Source of the DNA: DTKY01 sp037440765
GTDB taxonomy: Bacteria; Acidobacteriota; Terriglobia; Bryobacterales; Bryobacteraceae
Direction of reading: 5' to 3'
Length of the DNA stretch: 26,207 nucleotides
Assembly: GCA_037440765.1 (NCBI GenBank)
Contig: JBBITL010000061.1
Location: 1-26,207 of the forward strand
Positions 16,254-23,967 of the stretch are shown here, piece after piece (position 1 is the first letter of the stretch; every line of letters starts with the position of its first letter). The position numbers were made by a program, and so were the translations under genes. The notes beneath the pieces were generated by a model, which ran no database searches, was not told the DNA's origin, and saw only the letters and a program-made list of their open reading frames with translations.

Positions 16254-16535
16254 GCCTACATTCTCGCAGACCCGGCCACAAAGCGCGCCAAAGTGCGCCA
16301 GCCTGTTCCGTTCAGATCTACCGGCGGAAGGCCGGCTGTCAGGCGCCCAGGCGGGTTGGGTGACACAGGGCCCCCCCGGGGGTATTCCATGGTCCGGAAC
16401 CCGGGCGAAAATAGAGATTCGGCAAACAGAAACTCAGGCGGCTGACACGCTGGGACTGCCATGCTATCCAGGACTTGAGAAGCTGGCATCTGCGGCTGCA
16501 CTTCATGGGTGTGCGGCTGAGCTGGGTGCTCTCCG
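16254..16535. other. Intergenic stretch without recognised gene
   Basis: This lies between the divergent ilvD and AraC-type genes. It holds a run of seven C followed by five G (16371-16382) that can fold on itself without a loop. I see no convincing promoter, leader peptide or riboswitch. The open frames through it are Arg/Pro-rich and unlike proteins. Confidence 0.5.
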
Positions 16536-16924
16536 ATGGCCGAAGAACGCTGGGAAGCCAGGGCCGCGGACCACCGTGTCCGCCGTGCACTGGAGACCCT
16601 GCACGCCCGTCTCAGCGACTCAGTCGATTTTCACGAGCTCGCCCGGTCTGTTGGCTTGAGCCGAAGACACTTGTCGCGCCTGTTTCAATCGGAGCTTGGC
16701 GTGACGCCCTCCGCAGTGCTGCGCCGTCTGCGCTTGGGTTTTGCCCGCCGGCTGTTGAGAGAGACGGATCACAGCATCAAGGAGGTCGCGCGTCGTCGGG
16801 ATTCCGCCAGCCCAGTCCTTTCGTGATGCAGTTTATCCGTGCGCACGGAGTTAGTCCCGCTCGCTTCAGGCGAGGATCGCGGGGTAACAGTGGCGGCGTC
16901 CCGCTGCTCAGCCGCGGAAGCTGA
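16536..16924 (+). pseudogene. AraC-family HTH regulator broken by one frameshift
   Basis: The first 85 residues are a clean AraC DNA-binding domain: DFHELARSVGLSRRHLSRLF is the first helix-turn-helix, then ELGVTPSAVLRRLRLGFARR, and DHSIKEVA opens the second. After EVA, near 16788-16793, the frame is lost and a stop follows at 16826. Moving to the frame two bases on continues perfectly with SSGFRQPSPFVMQFIRAHGV and SPARFRR, the canonical end of the domain. One missing base restores spacing from EVA to the GF motif. The corrected protein is about 129 residues with no sensor domain. This could be a real lesion or a sequencing error. Confidence 0.75.
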
Positions 16925-17095
16925 CACCTGGATTATGCGCGAATCGAGGGCGCCCGGCGCGCCTGACGTGCTGAACGGGCCTCGTGGTTGGCTGCCCCCT
17001 GGCGGCTGTTCTGGCTGAAATTCCCTCCTGTTCCATAAGTCACTGTTTCCACTGAGTCAACCGTGCATAGAGATTTATGCGTGTTAGTCATCGAG

Positions 17096-17653
17096 TCAGC
17101 GCCGCAGGGCGGTCGCATTGACCGGTGCGAAGCCGCCGGCGCCAGAGGCGATCGCGCGCAGGCGGCCCATCAGACGGTCGAGAATGCTTTTCTCCTCGTA
17201 ATGGTCGCTATAGCTGACACCCACCCGGCCGGCATGCCGCCAGATCTTGGCTGCCAGGAGCAGGAAACGCAAGCGCGCTGTCGCCAAGGTCGTGTGTTGC
17301 ATCTGGTTGGCTCCTGGGCCCTCCTCGCGGTTGAACAGTTGCAGCCAGCAGTTCAGGTTGTAAGCCAGCATCACGATTTGGAACCAGTTGGCGCTCGTCA
17401 TCCAACGCTTGGACGGATGCGCCGCCAGCCCGGCATCGTTGTTGGCTTCCTTGATCAAGTTCTCGGCCCCCGCCCGCTGCTGGTTGTAGAACCACACCAG
17501 GGCGTCCAGCGGCCCATCCACGTTCGTCACGAAAGACCGGTAGGTGTACTCGGGCGCGTCGAACAACTGGTACTGCTCGGGTTCGTCTGTCTGTTTCGCC
17601 TCCGACTTTTTCCGGGCTCTGTAGCAGAATCTGTGGGCGGGCTTGAGGAGAAA
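17096..17653 (-). mobile_element. IS1380-like transposase, C-terminal remnant
   Basis: About 185 residues in one frame, opening after a stop at 17654-17656. It has the DDE-transposase C-terminus of the IS1380 group: YTYRSFVTNVDGPLDALVWF, YNQQRAGAENLIKEANND with the conserved Glu, WFQIVMLAYNLNCWLQLF, and TTLATARLRFLLLAAKIWRH. The N-terminal DNA-binding part and the earlier catalytic Asp residues are absent, so it cannot be active. No pair of terminal inverted repeats or target duplications was found. It marks the accessory region between ilvD and cheY and shows past insertion here. Confidence 0.85.
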
Positions 17654-17676
17654 TCAGGAAGGACTGCCTCTCCGAA

Positions 17677-17695
17677 TTGGGGGCTCTGCCCCCAA
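17677..17695. repeat. Perfect GC-rich palindrome, possible repetitive extragenic element
   Basis: TTGGGGGC-TCT-GCCCCCAA: an 8-bp perfect stem with a 3-base loop. It sits beyond the broken 5' end of the transposase remnant. Palindromes of this kind recur in many GC-rich genomes; copy number here cannot be judged from one window. It could also act as a transcription stop, although no T-run follows. Confidence 0.55.
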
Positions 17696-17796
17696 CGCCC
17701 CGGAATTTATCGCTTTCGGGCCAGAATGGATGGACTACTAAAACTTATTGCCGACGAAAAATGGTCTTGACAATGGGGACCACCTCAGGTCAATTT

Positions 17797-18123
17797 ATGC
17801 TCAGGATGCGCCGTGTCGCAGTCGCCGTGCTCCCCTGGTGTCTTCTGGCTTAGATCATCCCGGCGCAGCAATGGTGCTGCAACTGCGCTCCGGGGTGCTG
17901 GAGGACCACGTGGGCACAGTGGTACGATCCGAACAACCTGTTGTGCGGTTGTCCCGTGTTTGCCCATTGTATGTGGAGCGGCATTTGTACGGACTGTTAT
18001 TACGGCATGATGTTGCTGTGCATAGCGGAAAACTGCACCACATACTTCCAGCCGGCCTTCAGTGCAAACTGCGGATGCGGCGAAATGTGGGCGGGACATT
18101 GCGGGACAGGTCAACTCCTGTGA
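17797..18123 (+). pseudogene. Cysteine-rich secreted small protein interrupted by an amber codon
   Basis: In one frame, ATG at 17797 (or 17809) gives MLRMRRVAVAVLPWCLLA, a basic then hydrophobic start like a signal peptide. TAG at 17851-17853 follows, and then 89 uninterrupted residues run to TGA at 18123. This segment has 14 Cys and 6 Trp, in motifs such as WCCNCAPGC, LCGCPVFAHC, ICTDC and NCGCGEMW. So many in-phase Cys codons without a stop are unlikely by chance. The pattern suggests a disulfide-rich or metal-binding exported peptide. I recognise no family. A TTGACA-like box (17767-17772) lies upstream; no good Shine-Dalgarno is seen. The next gene begins 16 bases after its stop. Confidence 0.5.
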
Positions 18124-18125
18124 GC

Positions 18126-18131
18126 AGGAGG
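18126..18131 (+). promoter_or_regulatory. Ideal Shine-Dalgarno fixing the 18140 start
   Basis: AGGAGG lies 8 bases before the ATG at 18140. It is the best ribosome-binding site in this part of the window. It shows that translation was meant to begin at 18140, upstream of an in-frame TGA, rather than at the first start after that stop. Confidence 0.7.
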
Positions 18132-18139
18132 GAAGGGCG

Positions 18140-19204
18140 ATGTTCAGCGTTAGAAGCGCCGCTTTGGTCTGTATCGGGGCCTGTGTCTGAGGCCACGCGG
18201 AACAACGGAAACAACGGTCATTCGGGACCCCGGCGCTGAGAGGGGAACTGCCGCCGGAACCCGGCAGGGCCATCGCCACAGCCTACCTCGAGGACGGCTC
18301 GAAGTGGTTTCTGACCGGCGATGACGTCTTGAAGGGGATTGGCAGGCTCTACTTTTCACGGCCAGGTGGCGCCCGGCCGGTCCCGATTCCTCTTGACGGT
18401 GTGGTGCGCGGTCTCGGCGACGACTGCCAACTCAACCCGAGGCTAAGCGTGGACGCGCAGGGAAACGCCTGGTTGCCCGTCGCATGCCGGCAGGGGCGTG
18501 AGCTCAGCTTCACGCTGATCCGCGCAAGCGGCGATGCCGGCATCGCGTCGGTCGCATTGAAGCCTCCGGTCGAGGCGCGTTCCGTGGCGGTGGGCTGGGG
18601 CGGCGCGTTGTATGTGCTGGGGGTTGACCCCGGGTTCTTTCGGGGAACGACGCCGGACTGCCATCTGATCACCCAGTACACGGCGGAGGGTGAACGGATC
18701 CGGTCTTTCTCCTCGTGTCCTGTCTCCGGGGTCACCGGCGCTGGGCCAACACGCCGCGACGGGGTGGACTACGAGCAACTGAAGCTCGAGGCGGATCACG
18801 GGAGGGTTTGGCTTCAGGGCTCCCACATCCAACACTTACTGCCGCAAACCAGCCGGCTCCGCGCCTTTTCCGCCGATGGGTCCCCAATCCGGGCCGTCTC
18901 CTTCGAGCCGCCCCCCGCTTCGCCCGGCGCCGATTCCGTCATTCACGCGATGTTTCCTTTGGGCGACGGAAGGTTCCTGCTGTTCTGGCGCTCCGCTTTC
19001 CGCCAGGGAAACGCCGCACGGGGATCGGTAGGCGCAGCTCTCCATGGACCCGATGGGGACATCCTGTCCGAGTTGGCTGGCCCGGAGCGGTTCGCCGGCA
19101 TGGCTCCGGCCTATGTGAATTCCAGCGGCGAGTGCATCTTTCACAGGTTGGAGCCAGGAGCCGGGAAGTTCACCTTGTGGAAGGCTGACCTCCTGCTCCA
19201 GTAG
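18140..19204 (+). CDS. Exported protein, possibly beta-propeller, with in-frame TGA in the signal peptide
   Basis: ATG at 18140 opens MFSVRSAALVCIGACV, a signal-peptide-like start, then TGA at 18188-18190, then GHAEQRKQRS and 337 residues in total without another stop. The intact part alone has no credible start before TTG at 18329. Repeated short beta-strand patterns (LSVDAQGNAWLPVACRQG, SVAVGWGGALYVLGVDPG, MFPLGDGRFLLFWRSAF, SSGECIFHRLEPG) suggest a propeller of six or so blades. Several Cys occur. The function is unknown. It is in line with the Cys-rich gene, so the two look like one secreted unit. The TGA may be a mutation (TGG to TGA), a sequence error or, less likely, recoded. Confidence 0.6.
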
Positions 19205-19290
19205 GGCGCGAGACTCCGCTCCCTCTCCCCAGCCGCGGCCTAAAGAGGAAGACCCCGCCGACCGATAGTAGTAATCGCATACACAACTCG

Positions 19291-19662
19291 ATGCCCGCCA
19301 ACATACTCATCGTGGATGATTCGGCAGCCATCCGGAAGATCCTCCAGCGCGTGCTGCGGCAGGCGGAACTGCCGCTCGGCCAGATCTACGAGGCCGGAGA
19401 CGGCATTCAGGCCTTGGAAATCATGCAGGCGAACAATGTGAGCCTGGTGCTGTCCGACATCAACATGCCCAACATGGACGGCCTGCAACTGCTGGCTCAA
19501 ATCAAAGCCAATCCGCAGTGGCAGTCGGTTCAGGTGGTCATGATCACGACAGAGGGCAACCAGGCCCGAGTGATGGAGGCGGTGGGCCTGGGGGCGGCGG
19601 GTTATGTCCGCAAACCTTTCACGTCAGACCAGATAAAGGAGAAGCTGCTGACCCTCTCCTAG
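19291..19662 (+). CDS. CheY-like single-domain response regulator
   Basis: This 123-residue receiver domain has no output domain. It shows the acidic pocket Asp9-Asp10 (LIVDDS), phospho-acceptor Asp56 (LVLSDINMPNMDG), the Thr pair in MITTEGN (86-87) and Lys108 in VRKPF. It should act by protein-protein contact, like CheY. It is followed after 22 bases by a CheX-type phosphatase that would reset it. No kinase, receptor or flagellar gene is nearby. A TACACA box five bases before the ATG and the lack of a Shine-Dalgarno leave the initiation signal open. Confidence 0.95.
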   Translation: MPANILIVDDSAAIRKILQRVLRQAELPLGQIYEAGDGIQALEIMQANNVSLVLSDINMPNMDGLQLLAQIKANPQWQSVQVVMITTEGNQARVMEAVGLGAAGYVRKPFTSDQIKEKLLTLS

Positions 19663-19684
19663 CCGCGGGGCAGCCCTTAAGCCG

Positions 19685-20221
19685 ATGGAACCAATCGCTC
19701 GACCAGCCCTGACGGAAATCGTGCAGAATGCCACTCACGAAGTCTTCCGCACCATGCTGGGCATGGATCTCGCCGCCCAGCCGGATTTCGTCGAGAAGTT
19801 TCCGCCGCCCCCGGCCGAGGGCGTGGTGTCGCTGATCGGGCTGGCGGGCCGTTGGGTGGGTACCGGGTGCGTGTTCTGCTCTGGTCCCTTCGCCTGCCGG
19901 ATCAGCTCACAGATGCTGATGACGCCAGTCACGGCGGTCGGAGAAGAGGTGCTGGACGTCATCGCCGAACTCACCAACATGATCATCGGAAACGTGAAGA
20001 CCGGCCTGGAGGACTCCCTGGGACCGATGGGCCTCAGCATTCCCACGGTTGTCTACGGCAAGAACTTCACAACGCGGAGTACCGGAGAGGGCGAGTTCAC
20101 CGTCTACCCCTTCAGTCTGGACGGGGAGTCCTTTGAGGTCAAGATCTGCCTGGCCCCCAGCCGGAAGCCCAACCTCCCCGTGCGGCCCGGCTTCCCGCAC
20201 TCCGGCGCCCTGCAAGGCTGA
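19685..20221 (+). CDS. cheX: CheX-family chemotaxis phosphatase
   Basis: The protein has 178 residues. The CheC/CheX/FliY phosphatase signature (Glu-x-x-Asn with downstream Gly) is seen as ELTNMIIGN, giving Glu95 and Asn98 as the pair that inserts into the CheY active site. Only one such motif is present, which fits CheX or a single-site CheC. The remaining parts (VSLIGLAGRWVGTGCVF, FSLDGESFEVKICLAP) are the matching beta strands. It would dephosphorylate the CheY-like protein encoded just before it. The last 20 residues are Pro-rich and probably disordered. Confidence 0.85.
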   Translation: MEPIARPALTEIVQNATHEVFRTMLGMDLAAQPDFVEKFPPPPAEGVVSLIGLAGRWVGTGCVFCSGPFACRISSQMLMTPVTAVGEEVLDVIAELTNMIIGNVKTGLEDSLGPMGLSIPTVVYGKNFTTRSTGEGEFTVYPFSLDGESFEVKICLAPSRKPNLPVRPGFPHSGALQG

Positions 20222-20245
20222 CGGCAGGCCACCCGGCGCCCGGGC

Positions 20246-21802
20246 TCAGTGGCGGAAATGGCGCACGCCGGTGAAGACCATGGCCATGCCCAGCCGGTTG
20301 GCGGCGGCGATCACATCGGCATCCTTGACTGAGCCTCCCGGCTGAATGACCGCTGTGGCCCCGTGGCGGGCTGCCTCCTCGACGCCGTCCGGGAACGGGA
20401 AGAACGCGTCGGAGGCGACCACCGCGCCCTGTAGCGGCAACACGGCCTTCATGGCCGCGATCTTCACCGAGTCGACCCGGCTCATCTGCCCGGCGCCGAC
20501 ACCTACCGTCTGGCCCGTCCGAGCGAACACGATCGCGTTGCTCTTCACGTGCTTGGCCACTTTCCAGCCGAACTCCAGCGCCTCCCACTCATCTTCGGTG
20601 GGCGTCCGGTCCGTCCTCACCTGTATCTGCGAGCGCTCCAACCTGTGCAGGTCCGCCGTCTGCGCCAGGAACCCTCCGCAGATCGACTTGACCACCAGCG
20701 GGTCAGCCACGGGGTTCGTGACTCTGAGCAGCCGCAGGTTCTTCTTTGATGCCAGGATGGCCAGAGCCTTACTGCTGTAGCCAGGTGCGGCGATGGCCTC
20801 GATAAAAGTCCGGGCGATCTCCGCGGCCGTCTCTTCGTCCAGCGCGCGGTTGAAGGCCAGCACGCCTCCGTAGGCGGAGACCGGGTCGCACTCGAACGCC
20901 TTGCGGTAGCTCTCCGCCTGGGAGGCCCCTTCGGCGCACCCGCAGGGATTGGTGTGCTTGATGATGGCGGAGGCGGGCGATTCGAACTCCTGCACCAACT
21001 GCCAGGCGGCGTCCAGATCCACCAGGTTGTTGTAGGAGAGTTCTCTGCCCTGGATTTGCTCGGCGCCCCCGATGCCGCTCTGCCGCGCCGAGTACAGTGC
21101 TGCCTGCTGGTGCGGATTCTCGCCATAGCGCAGGGGCAGGGCGAGGTCAGCCCGAAGGTCCAGAACGGAGGGCAGCGCCGCGGAGTGGTCCGTGAACTCC
21201 CCGCCTTCCAGTTCGATGCGCGCCAGCCGCGCGCTGATGGCGCGGTCGTAATCGGCCGTAAGCCGGAAGGCCTTGCGGGCCAGCCTCCAGTGCGTGGCGG
21301 GCGAGAGGCTCCCCTGGCCCACCCGCATCTCGCCCAGAACCAGGCTGTAATCCTCCGGCGAGACCACCACGGCCACGTCCTGGTAGTTCTTCGCCGCTGC
21401 GCGGATGAGCGTCGGTCCGCCTATGTCGATGTTCTCAATGATCTCCGGAACCGGAACACCGGCCCTGGAGGCCGCCTTCTCGAACGCATATAGGTTCACC
21501 ACGACCATGTCGATGAGCGGAATCCCGTGCGTCTCCAGGGCTTGCATATGCTCCTGGCTGGAGCGGATGGCCAGCACGCCGGCGGCGATGCGTGGGTGGA
21601 GGGTCTTCACCCGGCCGTCGAGCATCTCCGGGAAGCCCGTCACCTCGGAGACTTCGCGCACCGGGACGCCGGCATCCCGCAACGCTCTGGCGGTTCCGCC
21701 GGTGGAGAGAATCTCTACTCCCAGTTCCTGCAAGCCGAGGCCGAACTCACGCAACCCGGTCTTGTCGGTGAGACTTATCAAGGCACGTCGGATCTTGGGC
21801 AT
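20246..21802 (-). CDS. purH: Bifunctional AICAR formyltransferase/IMP cyclohydrolase
   Basis: This 518-residue enzyme catalyses the last two steps of purine synthesis. The N-terminal IMP cyclohydrolase domain starts RRALISLTDKTGLREFG and has ILSTGGTARAL, MLDGRVKTLHPRI and VVVNLYAFE. The C-terminal formyltransferase domain has the active-site IIKHTNPCG, YGENPHQQAALY, QGRELSYNNLVDLDAAW, and ends MVFTGVRHFRH as in other PurH proteins. The length is normal. It is divergent from the S9 peptidase (70 bases) and convergent with cheX (24 bases). Confidence 0.97.
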   Translation of the reverse strand: MPKIRRALISLTDKTGLREFGLGLQELGVEILSTGGTARALRDAGVPVREVSEVTGFPEMLDGRVKTLHPRIAAGVLAIRSSQEHMQALETHGIPLIDMVVVNLYAFEKAASRAGVPVPEIIENIDIGGPTLIRAAAKNYQDVAVVVSPEDYSLVLGEMRVGQGSLSPATHWRLARKAFRLTADYDRAISARLARIELEGGEFTDHSAALPSVLDLRADLALPLRYGENPHQQAALYSARQSGIGGAEQIQGRELSYNNLVDLDAAWQLVQEFESPASAIIKHTNPCGCAEGASQAESYRKAFECDPVSAYGGVLAFNRALDEETAAEIARTFIEAIAAPGYSSKALAILASKKNLRLLRVTNPVADPLVVKSICGGFLAQTADLHRLERSQIQVRTDRTPTEDEWEALEFGWKVAKHVKSNAIVFARTGQTVGVGAGQMSRVDSVKIAAMKAVLPLQGAVVASDAFFPFPDGVEEAARHGATAVIQPGGSVKDADVIAAANRLGMAMVFTGVRHFRH

Positions 21803-21872
21803 GGCCTTTCATTGTGACATAGGGGAGCAGGCCCGGAGTCGCGGCAGCGCGGCTTCTGCTACACTCCCGGAT

Positions 21873-23945
21873 ATGTTCGGACGCCTCTTCGTTGTGCTCC
21901 TGGCGGTGTGCTCGGCAGCGGCCGCCAAGGTCCCGATTACTCACGAATCCATGACGCTCATGAAGCGCGTGGGCGCGCCCGTGGCCAGCCCCGATGGCAG
22001 GTGGGCGGTCTTCCCGGTGACCGAGCCCGCCTACGACCAGAAGGACCAGGCCTCCGACCTGTGGATTGTGCCCATCGACGGCAGCGCCCGGCCCAGGCGG
22101 CTGACGTTCACCAAGTCCGGCGAGAGCGGCGTCGCCTGGAGCCCGGACAGCCGCCGGCTGGCGTTCTCGGCCCGGCGGGAGGGCGACGAGGTTCCGCAGA
22201 TATATATCATCGACGTCGCCCAGGGCGGCGAGGCCGTGCGGGTCACATCGCTGTCCAGCGGCGCGTCCTCGCCGCGCTTCAGCCCCGACGGCAGGATGCT
22301 GCTGTTTGCCTCGAACGTGTACCCGGAGGCGGCTGACGACGAGGCCAACAAGAAGGCTGCCGCCGAGCGCAAGTCGCGCAAGTACAGCGCAAGGGTTTAC
22401 GACGGCTTCCCCATCCGTTACTGGGACCAGTGGGTGGGCGAGACGCGGCCGCACCTGTTCGTGCAGGCGGCCGAGCCGGGCGCCAAGGCCCGGAACCTGC
22501 TGGCTGGAACAAAACTGGCGGCCATGCGGGGATTCGGCGGCAGGCCCGCCACCACCGCGGGGGGCGCCGAAGAGTCACTACAGGCGATATGGTCGCCGGA
22601 TGGCCAGTCCATCGTGTTCGTCGCCACCACCGAGCGCGACGCCGGCGCTTACGCCTTCTCCCTTTACCGGCTGTACGAAATCCCGGCCGCCGGCGGCGAG
22701 CCGCGGCGGCTTACGTCGGACCCGGCCAGCTACTCCTCGGCCGCGTTCGCTCCGGACGGCAAGACCCTGTACGCCCTGCGCCAGGAGCAGACCGGCAAGG
22801 TCTACACCCTCAACCGGCTGGCCCGGCTGGCGTGGCCGTCTCCCGGGAAGCCTGAAGTGCTCACTGCCTCCCTGGATCGTTCGGTGGAGGACTTCGCGGT
22901 GACGAGGGAGGGCGTGCACTTCACAGCCGAGGAGGGAGGCCACGTCGTGCTGTATGCTTTGTCCGGAGGCACGGCGCGCCCGGTCGAGAAGGCTCCGGCA
23001 GGGGTCTACTCAAGCCTCTCGGCGGCGCAGCGGGCGGCCGCGCCAACCATGGTCGCTGTGTGGGAGAGCTCGGTGAATCCGGCCGAGGTGTACCGGCTTG
23101 ACGGCGCCGGGCGGCGGCAGCGGCTGACGGATTTCGCCGTGGAGGACGCGGCCAAGATCGACTGGCTGCCGCCCGTCCATTTCACATTCACCAGCGGCAA
23201 GGGCCGCGCCATTCACAATATGCTGGTGCGGCCGCCGGCCTTCGACCAAAACAAGAAGTACCCGCTGGTTCACATCATTCACGGCGGCCCTAACAACATG
23301 TGGCGCGACCAGATCGTGCTGCGCTGGAACTACCACCTGCTGGCCGCGCCGGGCTACGTCATCCTGCTCACCAACTACACGGGATCGACGGGCTTCGGCG
23401 AGCAATTCGCCCAGTGGATCGAAGGCGACCCGTTCGTGACTCCCGGGGAGGAACTGAACCAGGCGGTGGACGAGGCCGCGCGCCGCTACCCGTGGGTCGA
23501 TGGAGCGCGGGCCTGCGCCGGGGGCGCCAGCTATGGCGGGTCTCTGGCCAACTGGCTTCTGGCCACGACGGACCGCTACCGCTGCCTCATCAACCACGCG
23601 GGCATTTTCAACCTTGAGTCGATGTGGGGCACCACCGACATCGTTTACTGGATGGAGGCCCGCATCGGCGGCCCGGTCTGGGAGCAGGGCGAAGTCTGGC
23701 GCAAGCAGAATCCCGCGCGCTACGCGGCCAGCTTCAAGACCCCCATGCTGGTGACCCACGGGGAACACGACTACCGCGTGCCGGTGAGCCAGGCTCTGGA
23801 GTTGTGGAGCGTGCTTCAGCGGCGCCAGGTGCCCAGCCGGCTGGCGATTTTCCCGGACGAGAACCACTGGGTGCTCAAGGCCGAGAACAGCAGGTACTTC
23901 TACCAGGAAGTGCACGCCTGGCTGGCCAGGTTCCTGAAAGACTGA
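21873..23945 (+). CDS. Exported S9-family (prolyl oligopeptidase type) serine peptidase
   Basis: The protein has 690 residues. The start MFGRLFVVLLAVCSAAAAKV is a signal peptide with cleavage near AAA-KV. The frame is open upstream to 21405, but that lies antisense to purH. Residues 25-400 form a beta-propeller with TolB/DPP-type repeats (VAWSPDSRRLAFSAR, PRFSPDGRMLLFASN, IWSPDGQSIVFVA, AAFAPDGKTLYALR). The C-terminal alpha/beta-hydrolase domain has Ser553 in GGASYGG, Asp633 in HGEHDYRVP and His665 in DENHWVL. The PLVHIIHGGPNNMW loop is the oxyanion region. It probably trims peptides in the periplasm. A TACACT box seven bases before the ATG, with no Shine-Dalgarno, hints at a leaderless message. 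Confidence 0.95.
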   Translation: MFGRLFVVLLAVCSAAAAKVPITHESMTLMKRVGAPVASPDGRWAVFPVTEPAYDQKDQASDLWIVPIDGSARPRRLTFTKSGESGVAWSPDSRRLAFSARREGDEVPQIYIIDVAQGGEAVRVTSLSSGASSPRFSPDGRMLLFASNVYPEAADDEANKKAAAERKSRKYSARVYDGFPIRYWDQWVGETRPHLFVQAAEPGAKARNLLAGTKLAAMRGFGGRPATTAGGAEESLQAIWSPDGQSIVFVATTERDAGAYAFSLYRLYEIPAAGGEPRRLTSDPASYSSAAFAPDGKTLYALRQEQTGKVYTLNRLARLAWPSPGKPEVLTASLDRSVEDFAVTREGVHFTAEEGGHVVLYALSGGTARPVEKAPAGVYSSLSAAQRAAAPTMVAVWESSVNPAEVYRLDGAGRRQRLTDFAVEDAAKIDWLPPVHFTFTSGKGRAIHNMLVRPPAFDQNKKYPLVHIIHGGPNNMWRDQIVLRWNYHLLAAPGYVILLTNYTGSTGFGEQFAQWIEGDPFVTPGEELNQAVDEAARRYPWVDGARACAGGASYGGSLANWLLATTDRYRCLINHAGIFNLESMWGTTDIVYWMEARIGGPVWEQGEVWRKQNPARYAASFKTPMLVTHGEHDYRVPVSQALELWSVLQRRQVPSRLAIFPDENHWVLKAENSRYFYQEVHAWLARFLKD

Positions 23946-23955
23946 AGCCGTCCGA

Positions 23956-23961
23956 TATAAT
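23956..23961 (+). promoter_or_regulatory. Consensus -10 box six bases before the isocitrate dehydrogenase start
   Basis: TATAAT is a perfect sigma70 -10 hexamer. It ends six bases before the GTG at 23968, so transcription would begin at or next to the start codon and the message would lack a leader. No good -35 is seen at 17 bases. The box overlaps the region just after the S9 peptidase stop. Confidence 0.5.
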
Positions 23962-23967
23962 TCGGAT

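Noticed and set aside
16793..16840. Second frameshift in the AraC remnant (a third frame reads QSFRDAV)
   Set aside because: The frame reading SSGFRQPSPF keeps correct spacing through to SPARFRR, so a single lesion suffices.
17050..17090. GCATA/TATGC mini-hairpin near 17064-17079 as an IS terminal repeat
   Set aside because: The stem is only five bases, and no matching copy is found beyond the other side of the transposase remnant.
18188..18240. Selenocysteine insertion at the TGA of the 18140 gene
   Set aside because: No bacterial SECIS-like hairpin of the right length follows the TGA; only a 4-bp stem can be drawn. A selenocysteine inside a signal peptide would also make little sense.
17748..18279. 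Long alternative frames on both strands over the Cys-rich gene (17748-18239 plus, 17785-18279 minus)
   Set aside because: They are Arg/Pro/Ala-rich with no domain, signal peptide or ribosome-binding site. The third frame has the coherent signal peptide and Cys pattern.
21405..21872. N-terminal extension of the S9 peptidase
   Set aside because: It lies antisense to purH; the signal peptide at 21873 marks the true start.
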